Shown here: piece by piece, positions 12,141-25,347 of the stretch
Layout: each line of letters begins with the position of its first letter
How positions within the stretch are numbered: position 1 is the stretch's first letter
Origin: Leucocoprinus leucothites
Lineage: Eukaryota > Basidiomycota > Agaricomycetes > Agaricales > Agaricaceae
NCBI GenBank assembly: GCA_013368445.1
Contig: JAACJO010000031.1
Span: 124,001-188,000 of the forward strand
DNA: 64,000 bases
Direction: 5' to 3'
Position numbers and translations under genes: made by a program
The notes under the pieces: generated by a model
Told to the model about the DNA's origin: nothing
Database searches by the model: none
What the model saw: only the letters and a program-made list of their open reading frames with translations

Positions 12141-15100
12141 CTACCACCTCCACGTTAGCGTTGCATCCTCATTGAGATTGAGGTCAACGGCAATTACTAG
12201 CTTTCCCAAATCCTCCTGATAGGTCCACTGGGTCGTTAATTTTCCGCCAAGTGTCACCAGGTGGGGGTGAGATGGCACGCCGAGAACGGTAACCTTATGG
12301 AGCTTTTGAGTAACATTGTATGTTCCCTCACTGGAGAGCCGGAACTGGCCCTTCGTGATATTGAATGTCAGAATCCTGTTGGGGCCGGGAGGGTAGCTAT
12401 CTCCGTCGTCAATGTACGCTGAGCCAAAGGCCTGGAAATCAGAGGAGAGAGATACGAGTAGCGAATATGGGCCTCGACGGGTCTCCTCGATAGTGTAAGC
12501 TGGTGTAGAGTGGAGAAGTAGGGCTGATCCGTCCCTGATATGAACGTTGATATGATTCAATGGTGCAGACAACGTGGTGAATTGCCCCAGCACAGTTTGT
12601 ACAGCTTCATGGGTATACCAATCCCTCCAAATAACCTTTCCGCGGCCGGGGAACATACCTTCACAAGCAAAGAAGAGTAGTCAGCGATCAATCTCTCCCA
12701 CACCCAGGAATTGAACATACCGTCAACGGCTGAGACATTTGGATGGAGAACAGGGGTCACGAGGATGTCACGCCCAACCAGAAATTGCGAATCAACGGTG
12801 AAAAGTTCCGGCTCATCAGGAAATTCAAAGAACAGCGCTCGCACAGGCGGTGTTCCATACTGCGAGGAATTTGCAAATAAGGTATACTGAAACAACATGA
12901 GGCAGGTACGTAGCAGTCAACTTCGTGGACGTACCCAGTATGGAAGGAGGGTATATCGGATATGAATGGAAGTTCGAGAAGTATCGGCTACACTATCCCA
13001 GCGGTAGGGTTCTTGAGGAATCGCACCTCGGACATTGTGATTGCGGTAAAATGGGTGGAAAGCAGATAGCTGCATCCAACGGTTGCACAGTTCTTCGTCA
13101 GTGTTGCCATCTGTCGGAAGTACGTCAATTTCCCTCCACAGTTGATTGATGAGATAGAAACATACTAAAGCCGCAGGTGTCCGCGCCAACAAAGGGAATC
13201 TGGAACAATTGGAACTGCAAGACACCCTGGGAGTCACGAGTTAATGAGCAAATTAGTCTTAGCGAAGAATCCTTCAAGACGAGTCAGTCCCACGCACCGT
13301 GATGCTGAAACGGAGATAAGACCATAAACTGAAATTATCACCCAACTATAAGGCGAGAGTCTGTTATTTCGAGTTCCGTGGAATACTGGCGTATCTCTTA
13401 CCCAATGGCCAGTCCATTTCCCGGACGAAGGGAAGGTCGAGCGGCTAATCAGGAACGGGCGCCTGCCAGGGTAGACATCGCGAACCGCAGCATGTGTAGC
13501 CTTCTCCTCCATCAAACCCCAGAGATTATGTACATCTAACTCGACTTGCCCGTCCACGTGGGTCGCATTAGTAGCCAGAGCATGAATTGAAAGTGGTCCG
13601 AAACCTTCGAGAGTCCCCAGTAAGTGAGAGCCTCGATGTCTAACACCGCTCACGGCAAAGCAATATAATTTACACACCGTTGTGAATGGCGTAAGGGGGG
13701 GAATTCACGTTAACTCCCTGTTGATGCCCTGCACCGAGACCTCGCTTGTGAAGGCGTGGCTGGGAGCCAGGATCCTGACATGTTATGTGGCCATTGACAG
13801 TAATATTCCCACTGGGACCAAAATTGCTGGAGTTATAGCTGCCAAGATGTCTGTATGGTGAGGCAGCCCTTTCACCTGATCGACTGGGCTATACTCACCA
13901 CTCAGGGTAATCTGAAGTCAAAAAATCAACGACATATTCATCAATTCGAAGTTGTAGGTGACCCACCTAGAACAGGGTTTCCAGGATCACCAGGGAGAAT
14001 GAACGGCGGGCTCGTGCTAGACAGGTTGGCATTCGTCCCGCTACATAGTTTTTGCTGGTCGACAGGGGAACAATCTATCACAGAACACAACCACTTACCA
14101 TGAGCCATCACAGAAAGAACTCGCTTCGTTCATGTCCAACCATATTCCAGAAAACTCTACCCCCGCTTGAGACCAGTTTCTGAAGGCAGAAGTCCACCAG
14201 TCTTGCGTGGCTTCCTGAAACCAGTCAGGGAAAACCTTGAACACGAATCATCAAGCATTGCCATGCGACTGCGTGAAGAGTGACCCACAGTATATCCAGG
14301 CCATACTTGCCCGATGTATTCCGTCCCGTCTGGGTTCGTGATGAAAACGTTTCTGGCCGTCCTTGTCAGATAAATCGCCGAATGTGATGTCATGTACTCG
14401 CCTGTGTACGCCTTCTGTATACGGGTCATACTTGAGAGAGTGTGAACTCAGTCTATCATCTGTAAGCGAGCTATAGATGAACGCAGGCTTACTATATCGC
14501 TTTCATTCACTTGTTTTGGGATGGCTGCATCAACGATAGGTATGTCTGAGGTAGAGAACGGTTATTTGCCGACTGGAGCGATAGGCGAAATTATCCTCGT
14601 ACAGTGCTGATTGTTTTGAGCCTAGGAGAAGTCACTTCAAGTTCGCCACTAGTTGATATGCATAGAATTTAACCACTTACGAGCTCCCTGATGAACGCCC
14701 GCACATCCTCTCCAGGATAACTGACTGGATCCGTCGTGAAATCTCGCACGGCATGATACAGATCTATATCATTCCACAACACTAAATTGAGTTGACGTCC
14801 AAATGACCATCAGCTGACGCGGAGATTGATTAAGTTTTCAAGTCACCTTCAAGTGGAATGTTAGCCTCCCTCATTTTGATCACCTGTTCCCGGGTTTCAT
14901 TGAGATTTTGATATCCCCACCTAGTCAAGTCACAGTTGTCAGTCACAGTTGTCAATTGTCGAACTCCCCAGTCCTTCTCCCAAGATGGAAGGGGGAAAAA
15001 CAAACCTGCAAAGGTGGAAACCAAATCCCCAAACAGGCTGCCATGTAGGCAAACCGACGACTTGCCCGTATTGCTCAATTACCTTATTGGGTGTCGGGCC

Positions 15101-16278
15101 AGAGAGGAAATAGAAGTCGAAGATACCACCAATTGTACGGTATTGGACGAGCGACGTATCTGAGTCTTGGGGTGTAACGAGAAGAATATCAGAGCCAGCA
15201 GCACTGGATTCAAATGAGTGGCTTAATTTATTGGAAGGAACGTTGGTGTAGATACCTTAGGAGAAAAACGCCATGAGATTGAGATGTGTTCGTTCTTGGG
15301 TCAAAGCGGTGCTCTAAATACATTGGGTGAGACCCATAGCTGAAATCGAGTTAGATTCGCGCCACATAGATATCCTTGAATGCTTAACGTGCAGATTCTG
15401 GTCAACAGGATCCGCAATATCTCGCGCCCACATGGTTTGAAGAGTACCTCCATCCATGCTAATTGACCTTCGAAAACCAGAACTGGAGACAACTTCGCCC
15501 AGCCCATACACGTTTGTATTGAGCGGCAGAGCCGAAGCGAGCTGTGATTTATTTTTCGAGTCAACCGATGATCTGGATCAAGAATGATAGGACCCAGACC
15601 TCAAGATATTGATATTTAAATTTCATGGTGAAGTCCTGAAAGGAGACATTGTTACCGCTTAGTGTAGTTGCCGTAGTTGGAGTTCTAGGTAACGATGTGA
15701 GGCGAGTGTCAAAGAGAGGATCAGCATGGGGGTCACTGCGACGAGTGATCCAGAAAGCAAAAGGCGAAGACTGATAATTGAATTGTAAATCAGCTTCCTT
15801 GAGTCTCGGGCCTGGAATGGGGGAAGGGCGTTCAAAAACGGTTTCGGGGATCGAATATTGCTGATCATTCGCGTCGCTGATCTTGACATGTAGGCTTTAC
15901 AATATAAGTTAGAGGCTCAAGGGCAATCGAAGGGGGAAAAAACCAACCGAGTCTCAGTTTCGTATTTCACCTCCAATGTGAGATGGGTAATATCACGATC
16001 AGTTTCATTACATGGCTTTCCATTCAATACAAGCTGAGCAGTCAGCCCGTTTGAGTCTTCTGTGAGCCCATGTAACACATAGTCTGCTATTTGTCGAGAG
16101 ATTAGTGATACTGAGCAAGTATCTGATTTAACCCACTGGAACAGGCTGACTTCGCGTTGACGTTTGATGATGTTTGGAATAGGGGAGGCGTCAACTGGAT
16201 TTGATAAGCTGAAGACCTTGGTGCCGCCTGGGCGGTTTTCAGCCAGAACAACGAGATAACTAGAAATTTCCAGGACAT
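12141..16278 (-). CDS. secreted alpha-glucosidase, glycoside hydrolase family 31
   Basis: Model of 21 exons, 974 aa: 16278-16137, 16083-15948, 15894-15600, 15541-15393, 15339-15256, 15203-15006, 14920-14847, 14781-14681, 14621-14603, 14545-14493, 14430-14402, 14352-14289, 14235-14099, 14040-13967, 13875-13678, 13604-13402, 13345-13298, 13226-13166, 13110-12935, 12886-12721, 12658-12141. It hydrolyses terminal alpha-1,4-glucose from maltose and starch fragments outside the cell. The start at 16278 gives a signal peptide ([18 protein letters not shown]). Both GH31 catalytic residues are visible: the nucleophile Asp in [11 protein letters not shown] and the acid Asp in GHWLGDN. Other family marks are [34 protein letters not shown] and LLPYWYTLF. 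All exon phases agree. Introns 15340-15392 and 14353-14401 appear to use GC donors. The 91-nt intron 13876-13966 is the least certain. The shortest exon is 19 nt. Confidence 0.92.
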
Positions 16279-19087
16279 CTGCGGGAGAAGTGAAAGGTAT
16301 AACGCTCCAGAGGAAGTTGAATTATAAGAAGTACACCGCCCCCGCTGAAACATGCTACCCATTACTGCACGCCTCTGACCAATGTGGACGACCCGAGGTC
16401 ACGATTACGGTCGAGCGGATCTTGTAGAAGTTACCTTTGACAGGACTTATTCATTTAAGTTAGGATTTCGTCACTAGAGGAGGAGTTGCGTAAACGCAAA
16501 GCCATTCGCCTCAAGGTCGATTCGTGACATTCGTCAAGTTCAGTGCATGTGTTAAGAACGGCCGAAGTCAGGATAAAGGTTTGCTTTAAACTTGAGCTTG
16601 AGTACCTAAATGGGAACACTCAAGAACCAAAACGCACGTGACTAATGCATCCAAAAGGGCACGGAGCCCCCGAGACGTCACAGTGCAGGGTCAGTTAATA
16701 CAACAATTTTGAAACTAATGGGTCGAAGGTCCGACAGAACTCATATGCATGGATTCAATTCACCACTCGCGACCTTTGACAGCCCTCAGCTACTGTCGGT
16801 ATTTGCAAAGTAGTACCTCGATTTCAGTCAAGGTTAACTTCATCTTATACAAAAACAGACGACATACGGCCGCAAGTGGTCTCGCGTCGCTGTAATAGAG
16901 GTCGCTTTATATTTTAAATTCTACAACCCAAAATGAAAACCTAGTGTATTTGAATGCACCTTAATCATGGCGAACGAGAATATCTTCTTTGAGATTTTTT
17001 GATAATAGTGACCCACCAGCCTCATGACTTCGATTTTTACAGTGGACGGCTAAATAGCAATCAGAAGGTGAGGAAGAGGGACACAGTCAGCCAGTCAGAC
17101 TGTCTGTCACTCGGCAGGAAATAGCATCCGGTGGCACGCTCAATGTTTCGTATGTATCTACTAGCCACCGAATCCAACCTCGAGAGCACGAATGAACTCT
17201 TGTTCCACTTTGCGGAGGTTTACACTAAGTACTGCTCTGTCGCGTTGCGGTCAATGCAAGGAACGCTTCAATAGCGAGCGACTATTTCACCCCACATGAC
17301 TCCCAACTCGGTCACTTTTCTGAAATTATTAATGAAGATAAATTACGTCCCTCCAGGCCTTGGGCTCTCGTTGCCAATCTGGGAAAGCCAAATTCGACGG
17401 CCGCGGCTCCGACCTGGAAATCCTGAAAATGATTTTTCTTGTTCAGGAGAGACAAATAAGCCCCATCATAGCACTCGTCCGATAAAACTGTGACTGGTCT
17501 TCTGCCCTTGTTATGCTCAAGGAAAATGCGGACTCGGAACGCCTTGCTTTTGTAATAATCGAGAGTATGTTCCATGACCAGGCTAGTCCGACCGCATTGT
17601 CATCACCCCCCTTTCACTTGTGGGCAGGCTTCCCAGTGGATCTGGACTTTGACCGCCCTCTCGCTTTGCGGATTCCATACGTGCCGCACCGTAGTCTGCC
17701 CCCCTCAATCGTCCTCATGCCTTCCCTGAAACACCCTCCCGGAATTGTCTAGTAACACTGGTGGCGAATTCTGTATCTGGAACCCTCTCATTTGGACAGC
17801 CAGTGCTCGTATATAACCCCTCTGTTGATTCAACTTAACTACTAGTTTGCCAATTTTGTGTGAATTCGAATGAGCGATGGCAGGCCCCCACTTTCATGTT
17901 CGAGTCTATTTTCCCTTCCCGCGAGGCTGAGCTCCGCTGGTGGCTAGTTACCGCCGATGGGCAGCCCAAAAGGTGAATGCGCTTAAACATGGCGCATTGG
18001 AGGCTTATGTTCTCTTCACTATGACTCCACGAGCTCGAGTAAAAGATTCGAATCTCTCTACCACCTACCGCTAAAAGGATCTGGCGTTTGGTTTTTTATC
18101 CACCGTACTGCCGATATCAAAGCTCGACGGTCCCCCTTTTAGCATTTACCCGCCTTCACTTCCATGATCTTGAGTGCTATCTCGACATGAGAAGTTCGAC
18201 TTAGAAATCCAAGATCTTGAACTTGGTCGGTCGGTCCTTGACGCAAATATCGGTACCACAGCTATGGTGCGGTGTTTGATTTCGCCTAATTATGGAGATG
18301 ATGCTGGCCTCGCGGGGCTATAGCCCCGTGGAGTTCGCGTGTTTGAGCGGGCTGTTCCCGGCCAGCCTGGAATAGAAGAACAGAACCTCTGAGCTGCAGG
18401 GTGATAAAGATTTTGACAAAAGCTTTGGATCAGGTGGACACTGGTTTGCAACCTTGAGACAGAGCCAGGAACCGGGCAACGGCAAGAGAGACCCAGAGGA
18501 AAGGGTGGGGCTGCTTCTGTGAAAGAGCTACCGTCAGGGCCAATCGTCAGCTGCTTCTGAGCACTCGGGAAGCACACTGAGTACGTTTGGCTCGTTGTCA
18601 TCCTATTCCTGGAATTTAGTGTTACCGGAGGCTTTTCCAGTAGAGCAATATCCTGCCCCTCCGTATTGAGGATTGTGGGTCAATGGGTCAGGTGGGGGAG
18701 AACCTTCGGGCATCCCAAGTGTCATATGGCCATGATCCAGAATCAGCGATTTCGCGAAGAGCCGGACGTCGTGAGTTCTTTGAATAGTAGTTTTATCCTT
18801 GGGATCACCTTGACCAGGCAATTACAGCATCCTGCAATTGATAGAACTTCACTGGTTTCCGCCGCCCCACTCAATCCTTACAGTCCCACGTACATCATGA
18901 CACATTTCAAGTTTCAACAATTTTAGCCGCCGTCTGGTTGATTCCCTGCACTAGGCCAAGATGTAATAATCATACACAACGATCGTCTTGAAGCGTGCAA
19001 TACGAGAGTGGCTGGATTACAAAGCGTCAAATTCGACGTCCACTAATTCGGATATTCCCAAACGCTGCCAATCTCTCTTTCCAATTT
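16279..19087. other. intergenic region without recognisable gene
   Basis: This lies between the starts/ends of the GH31 gene and the uridine phosphorylase. Short frames exist (for example 18290-18601 and 18603-18821 on the minus strand, rich in Pro/Gly/Ser), but none shows a domain or spliceable continuity. I see no repeat or mobile element. Confidence 0.45.
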
Positions 19088-20570
19088 CTATAAATACACA
19101 CTGGTCAGCGAATGTACCTTAAGCAATGGCTTGTGGAATCCACGTACGACAGAAGGGATCTCAAAGCCAACGAGCGCATCCAACACGGCCTTAATTATGC
19201 TCGTCTGCTCGATCTAGATGGAACGGGCTCGAAAGAAGTACATACCTTCCCAGTCCAGCTTTCTAGCCGGGCTACCTGGTCTGGCGCGATAAAGTCCTGC
19301 GATAGCCGGGAAGCGAAAACCAGATGAACCGCAGCTGCTCTCATGCTAGGATTTCCCGATACAAGAGGCCTAGCGCTGAGTGGTTGATTGATGGAATCTT
19401 GTCCAATCACTACGGGCTGAACGGCAGTAGTTGTGAGGGGTGGAGCGCCTTCTTGATGGCGAGATACACGACCAGTCCAACATGACGCGAGGTGGTAGAG
19501 ATGGAAGGTTTCCATCTACAAAGGGGGATTTGAATTACGTTGTCTCCTAGAAGACTAATGAGACAGACCTCCAAAGTCGCCAGATCAGCCGTAGAAGCTT
19601 GTAATTGTTCGATGAGGTCGGAGTTCTGGTCCGGAAATGAGGTTTGCCTCCCCTGTGAAGAATAGAAGCTTCATTGGATATTTTGTCAGCACTATCTGCC
19701 GCGTCCGTGGCGCAAGCTTACCTGTCCGCAGACGCATTGATTAAACCTGCGAGTATGGGACCAGGCCAGTCCGGAGGTTTTGCCATTCGGATCGCGCTTA
19801 CAAGCTAATAAACTCAGAATGATCAATCTCCCCTAGGCACAAGGTGCTAGTAGGATGAGTGTACTTTTTGGTAGAGGGCCTGGTCGGCCAATACCTGACT
19901 AATGATTAGTAGATCTCTCTACAGATTGCGGGTCGATGTACCGATTTACTGATCCTATACGCGGGCTCTCCATCATTATTATCTGGGTGGATAAAGTCAA
20001 AGTTGTAGTTGCGAGTGACAGCAATGCAGGCTTCTGGTACGACAACAGTGCCCACAGGCACGTCGATTAATGCACCACAGGAGCCGAGCCTTTTGAAGTG
20101 GAGTTTTAGTCGTTGTGATTAGAAGTCGAGTCTAGTCAGAACCTAACGACCACCATGTCTCCCTCCAGACATTCACGGATTTCACGGACGAAGAAATCCA
20201 TGTTTGGATTCCCCATGCCGATACTGACAATAGACACAGGAGTTCCCGAGTATCGGCCTGTGATGGTCAAGAATCCTCTTTCAGAGAACAGTTCAAACGG
20301 ACGAGGGCTGTGATCGAGAAATTTTGCAATGGACTGGGCCCTAGAAGGCGATCCGACGGTTATCTAGTATGCAGAGTTATAAATGCAGAAGGCGGCGAGA
20401 AGGTAACGGAAGACAAGCACAATCCGGTTGGCCACCTCTCCTGGTCGTATCCCAAGGTGGTATACTCGCAGGTCTTCGGTGCGAGGGAAATCTGCATTAG
20501 TGTCAAATCAGCACAACTTATGGCCAGCAATGATGTCAATCTTACTGGCATCTGTGTGTATGTCCTTCAT
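19088..20570 (-). CDS. uridine phosphorylase (PNP/UDP family)
   Basis: Model of nine exons, 349 aa: 20570-20546, 20491-20421, 20363-20143, 20089-19942, 19894-19865, 19804-19722, 19668-19569, 19515-19246, 19189-19088; introns 47-60 nt. It would split uridine (possibly other nucleosides) with phosphate to base and ribose-1-phosphate in cytosolic salvage. Family marks in order are FPRTEDLRVYHLGIRPGEVA, then FLTITGRYSG, then GTPVSIVSIGMGNPNMDFFV (phosphate/ribose site), GSCGALIDVPVGTVVVPE, and LATLEMETFHLYHLAS (the conserved MET nucleoside-binding element). The C-terminus reads WTGKAVLDALVGFEIPS, as in fungal and oomycete-type uridine phosphorylases. Purine nucleoside phosphorylase activity cannot be excluded from sequence alone. 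Exon 1 is only 25 nt and exon 5 is 30 nt. All phases agree; no defects seen. Confidence 0.9.
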
Positions 20571-22696
20571 AGAATTAAAGAGGTTGACTTAGCAATGTAA
20601 CCTTGCAATCGATAAGTCTTTGCTTCTAAGTTGATGTATCGTGTCACGTTGTGACATAAGTATGATAAGTTATGATGGCCAACTTAGGTCTTCCTCGATC
20701 ATCGAGAGCCTCTGCTTGCCAGTTTTTGCCTTCGACTTACCATGAGCTCTGCTCTTTTCTGTTCACTGCCACTGGGAGTTGTGTTCTCCTCGTTATCTCC
20801 TTTAATGAAGTCCAGCATCGAAATTGCGCTAACTTCGTAATCTGGGCGCGGCTCTCTCAAAGACGCTCAGGGCAAAGTCACCAGATGTTATAGCGCTTCG
20901 TTGCGTGCCTGTTTCCGGGATTGGGGACCAATCGTGGTTAACCTGATCAGCAATCATACGTGTCACAATCTGACGCATCGACCTAGCCACTAAGCCTGAA
21001 GTCAACTCCCGAGAACTCAACCAATTTCCACCGAAGCTCTTTTGGCTCGTTGATCTGGAATCAACCAGTGACACGTAATGCCTGATTTGCTGTCTGTTAT
21101 TTACGGCAGTCTGAATTGTCGCTCGTTATTCACCCTTGTGTATCGCTCCCCTTTTACTCCAGTCTCGACTTTTTCATATTAAACGAGGGACCAGGAGAGA
21201 TGATTCACATACAAGCCTGGTTTTGATCTCAGTTCTATAGTCCGTTCTGTGTTCTAACTATAGGGCCCTACAGAGCTTTATTATTCTGATTTTTTACCGC
21301 GAGGCACTTCTGGTAGCACTGCCCGAGGCCCCATATTTTCTGTTCGTAAGTGACGGCATTGCTTACATCTCATTTGAACTTGTTTTTAGTATCGAGAAGC
21401 TGAATCGAGCAAGATAGTGGCAATTGAAAACTAAGCTAGGAGATCTACGGACTTCGGTATTTAACTTACGTGAGTGATACATATATTTGACACTCCTATT
21501 CTACTCACGTGCAGCCATGGGACTGCATGTATCAAAAAGATGGGTGTATGTTTCGCAGGAGCAACGAAGAATCAGAATGTATTTTCCAATGTGCCAACAA
21601 ACTCACAGGAGGACGGATTCTCGAACCCGGTTCTTTCGGAGCCGCAAACTCAACACAGCCTTGCGTCTCTAAGCACCCTCGGTTTCGTTATTGAAGCCGT
21701 GGCACCCTGTCACACGTCAATGCTTACCCTTAGAAATCCTTCGCACAGAAAAACCCCTGGTACGAATCACAAGCTTCGAAGCTGCATATGTACATCGAGT
21801 TCAGCTTCGTCTCATCGCCGAATTTGAAGCAGACAAGTATTTGGCCTACTGCGAGTCATAAGAGCATTTTGTGAAAACGGACCAGGGTCAGGGCTTTGAA
21901 AGATCTCTGTCACGATCAGAGGTCCAAATGTAGATCGAGATATATTGACCCTGAAGGAACACTCGGTAAGGAAAGTCATACTCAAAATCCCAATCCTGAA
22001 ATTTTTTGCGCTCAGGCCCAAATCAAGCCAAGAATTCCAGTCTCAGTACAAACTGTGGTCGTTTCTATCAGCTGGGTTGAGTAGTGCGTGCCCTCTGATT
22101 TTATATTCTACTGCGTTCATATTACTTGGTGTTGGCTATGAGCAGCTGTTCTGAAACATCTGGACAGCGTGCGCGTTTTGAGATTTATGGGCGCTCAGTC
22201 ATTCGCTCGGTGTTAGCCGAATGTGTAATCCCAAGTTCCGGGGCTTATACTTCTTCGGAAGGAGATTTCGACCAACTTGGAATCCGCTCTTGTGCCTGTG
22301 AGCCGGCTTTGGAACGCTGGACCAAGCGGTGACTTGGCTGGGCACGAACCAGATCGTCGATCGAATGGATTGCGTTTACCCAATGCTCCCACTCCCTGGG
22401 GATCATACGTCAACATCGTGATTCTCTGGAGCTGGCAGATACAAAGAGGGCAGTTGCGCTCTTGGGGTACAGCAAGGGCAGTTCTGACTACAAACTCTGG
22501 TCGTATCCGCGTTTCGTTCCGCCCGTCACTATATACCGATCTATCTGAGACTCACGCCGTGCCGATCACCCCGCGACTGGATGGGTGCCACTAGCAGGCA
22601 TCCTCGCTTCACTCTTTCTTTACTTTAACTATCGACATTCATAACTTGGCTCTCTTCCTTCTCAATTCTATTCTTGCCATCAACTCACTCCTTACC
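20571..22696. other. intergenic region, 5' flanks of divergent genes
   Basis: This is a shared upstream region for the uridine phosphorylase (-) and HMG-box gene (+). Overlapping plus-strand frames at about 21474-21827 and 22126-22332 have no domain and no coherent splice pattern. The last 80 nt before 22697 are C/T-rich, as in other promoters here. Confidence 0.45.
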
Positions 22697-24157
22697 ATGA
22701 CCCAATACGATCCAACCTACCCATCGTCAACCGGACGATCTGCAGTAAGTGATAATGGGGATGGCCTACTCCCCCCCTCCACCGCCGAACGACCTGACGA
22801 ACGGGCGCAGTCGTTGTCGGGTTCGGATGATGGGAGCTCAGGAATTCACAAGAACGACGCTGAAATCGAAGGTATCTGTCAACCATTCAATCTATTCAGT
22901 CACCTCCTGGACTCATCACCCCCAATCAGAGGACGTCACCTTGACATCCCAAACTCTCAACGCCGACGGTACCCCAAAGCGTCCTATGAACGCCTTTATG
23001 ATATTTGCTCGTCGGAGGCGGCCCCAGGTGTCAGCAGAGAATCAATCCATGCGTACTGGGGAGATTAGCAAGCTGTTGAGCAAGGAATGGACTACCATGC
23101 AGATGGTAAGCATAGACCAAGAACCTTATGATTAATGTCGTCTAACTTGTGTCGCCCACAGTCGGAAAAGCAGTTTTATCTTGACCAAGCCAAAATTCTG
23201 AAGGAAAACTTCAACTCAAAGTATCCCGACTATGTTTACCGGCGCCGACCCAATAACACGAGGAAGAAGAAGCGAGGGGATATAGGTGGCCTTCGACAGC
23301 TGGACAACCCCCAGTTGGACGACATGGGGGGACATGACCTCGGAGAATCTTCGCACACAGACGAGGAAGCCCTCGATCCCACTGGACATTATACTCGTGT
23401 ACCGCACGACGTGTCACAAGCCTACGAGGGCCATGGCAGATACAGTTCTGTACCGTCCCGCTATAGCATATCATCAGATAACTTCCGACCATCATCGACT
23501 CATGACAGCCGCGTACCGTATCCTCCTCCCTCGGATCGTATGCCTCAGGAAATGGCAACCTCCCGCCTGGGTCCAGCAAACCATAGCTCTTATAACTATC
23601 CCTACCAGGCTCCACCCCCAACTGCCCCGCTTTATGAACCACTTAATTCTACCGAAAGCTGGCAACAGCATAAAATGGACCGAGGATGCCCTTGGCCCCC
23701 CACGAGCAGTAACCCCGACCGAATGATCTCAATGGGGAGTTCAAAAATGGATCCGTATCCATCGTCATCTTCACCTCACGCTTCATGGTCATCCTCTGGC
23801 CCTCCGGCAGCTAATGGCAATGCACCCAGCTCCTACCAATTCCAAGCACTCACCACTCCCTTCACCCCCAACCAAAGCGCTGTCACAGGCTACTCTTCCT
23901 CGCCATCTCCCGTTCCAACAAGTCATCACTATGAAGCACCACCCCATGGAAGCCGCGACTATGACAGTCGCCCGTACGCGCCCTCTCCCTCAATCAGCCC
24001 TGCCAGCTATCCCAGCAGCCGAGATATCCCTTATCCCCCGCGGCAACCCAGCATATCCAGAAGCGTCACATCCGTCCCCGGTATCTCTTCTTTCAACCAT
24101 CCTGGTATGCAATCTTCGGAAACAAGTTCTTCGCATGGATACTGGTCCAGAGAGTGA
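22697..24157 (+). CDS. HMG-box transcription factor (MATA/SOX-type)
   Basis: Model: exons 22697-22871, 22930-23105, 23162-24157; 448 aa. An additional GTAAGT...CAG segment at 22745-22810 (66 nt, no stop) could be a further intron, giving 426 aa in the same frame. The HMG box spans roughly residues 75-150. It begins KRPMNAFMIFARRRRPQV, continues ISKLLSKEWTTMQMSEKQFY, and ends FNSKYPDYVYRRRPNN with a basic KKKR tail. A phase-0 intron splits the box after WTTMQM. This is the sequence-specific subclass of HMG boxes, which bind and bend DNA in the minor groove. The C-terminal two thirds is Ser/Pro/Tyr-rich and disordered, as in an activation region. Fungal relatives include sexual-development regulators, but the specific role here is unknown. 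No homeodomain or pheromone genes are nearby, so I do not call this a mating-type locus. Confidence 0.88.
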
Positions 24158-25347
24158 GCTTGCGCACTTATCGCTTCCCTCGAGGAGCCAGTAGACAACC
24201 TCATTTTGTCATTCATATGTTATCCCCTGTATAATGCCTCTGCTTTCGCTCAACGGCTTGCTGTCCTTCCTTGTGTATTATATATTACCTTCTCCTGGGC
24301 CACTTTGTTGGACTTGTTTGTTCACATATATCTATTGCCTGCTTTCCAGTACAAGTTCGCGACTACTTCACAGTTTATAGCATTTTCTTTACCTGAATGT
24401 TGATCTAAAATGATCTTCGACCCAACTCAATTACACCTGTACCGAATTGAGGGACTAAAGCAGGGGTTATTGAATTACCTGTGGGTTCGAAGAGGGCATC
24501 CGATTTCCGTCCGATCATGATACCGGCGGGATGATGTGATTTGAAATTCGGTATTTAATGTCTATATAGGCCAAATGGAAGTAATGGCCCAATATGAATA
24601 CACAAGTAGGGATTAGTCAAAATGTCTTATCCACCTATTGCAAAAGTATTGATAGACTATGGTGTAGCCAATCATTGTACAAGAATAAGATTGATTATTC
24701 AAACGACTCTATCAAAGCATTCAATACGATCCTGCGATCACGATTCAAGGTATTTCCATTGTGCAGTTTTAAGTTGAGCAAAATGGCAGTGATCGGCCAA
24801 GCAGGCGGCAACAATAGTCATCCGATTGGTTAAGTATTTGAAATGATCCCTTATAAATTCGTCCGAGACCTATCAAAAGCGTCCAAAACCCTCCTCCATG
24901 CTACACGGAAAATTGCATTGAGCTCGGACACACCAGCTAAAGATCACGATCCCGTGACTGAAAAGTAGAGGTTGCTGCCGTTTCCTAAATATCATCTATG
25001 TGTCAAATGCTATGGTCATGGTCACTACACTGGGTCATCATACTGACTAGAAAAATACATTTAAGTAACTAGAAAAGGGATTAGAACACTGTAAATTCAC
25101 ATTTAGTGTCAAGTCAGAGCAAAATCTGTCTACGTGTAGCGGTGCACGAACGCCAATATCAGTGCATGATTTCCATTCGCGCCTTCCCTTTCGCCGCTGA
25201 AGTGGTCCAAATAATACCATTCCGGTATAACAAACGCCGAGTTCCGGTCGGCATCCAATCAGAAGTAAGTTTCGAGTGGACTTGATTTAAGCCGCCGCTC
25301 TAAAGACCTTCAGCCCACAATCTAAGGACGGACACTCAAGCATTCCT
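24158..25347. other. intergenic region
   Basis: This holds the 3' flank of the HMG-box gene (AT-rich at about 24200-24420) and the promoter of the dienoyl-CoA reductase gene. The only frame over 60 codons (24594-24833) has no recognisable features. Confidence 0.5.

Noticed and set aside
18290..18821. Two minus-strand frames rich in Pro, Gly and Ser upstream of the GH31 gene
   Set aside because: Considered as an extra exon set of a secreted protein, but there is no signal peptide, no coherent frame and no motif.
22697..24157. Mating-type locus interpretation of the HMG-box gene
   Set aside because: No homeodomain, pheromone or receptor gene lies nearby; a HMG box alone is common among fungal regulators.
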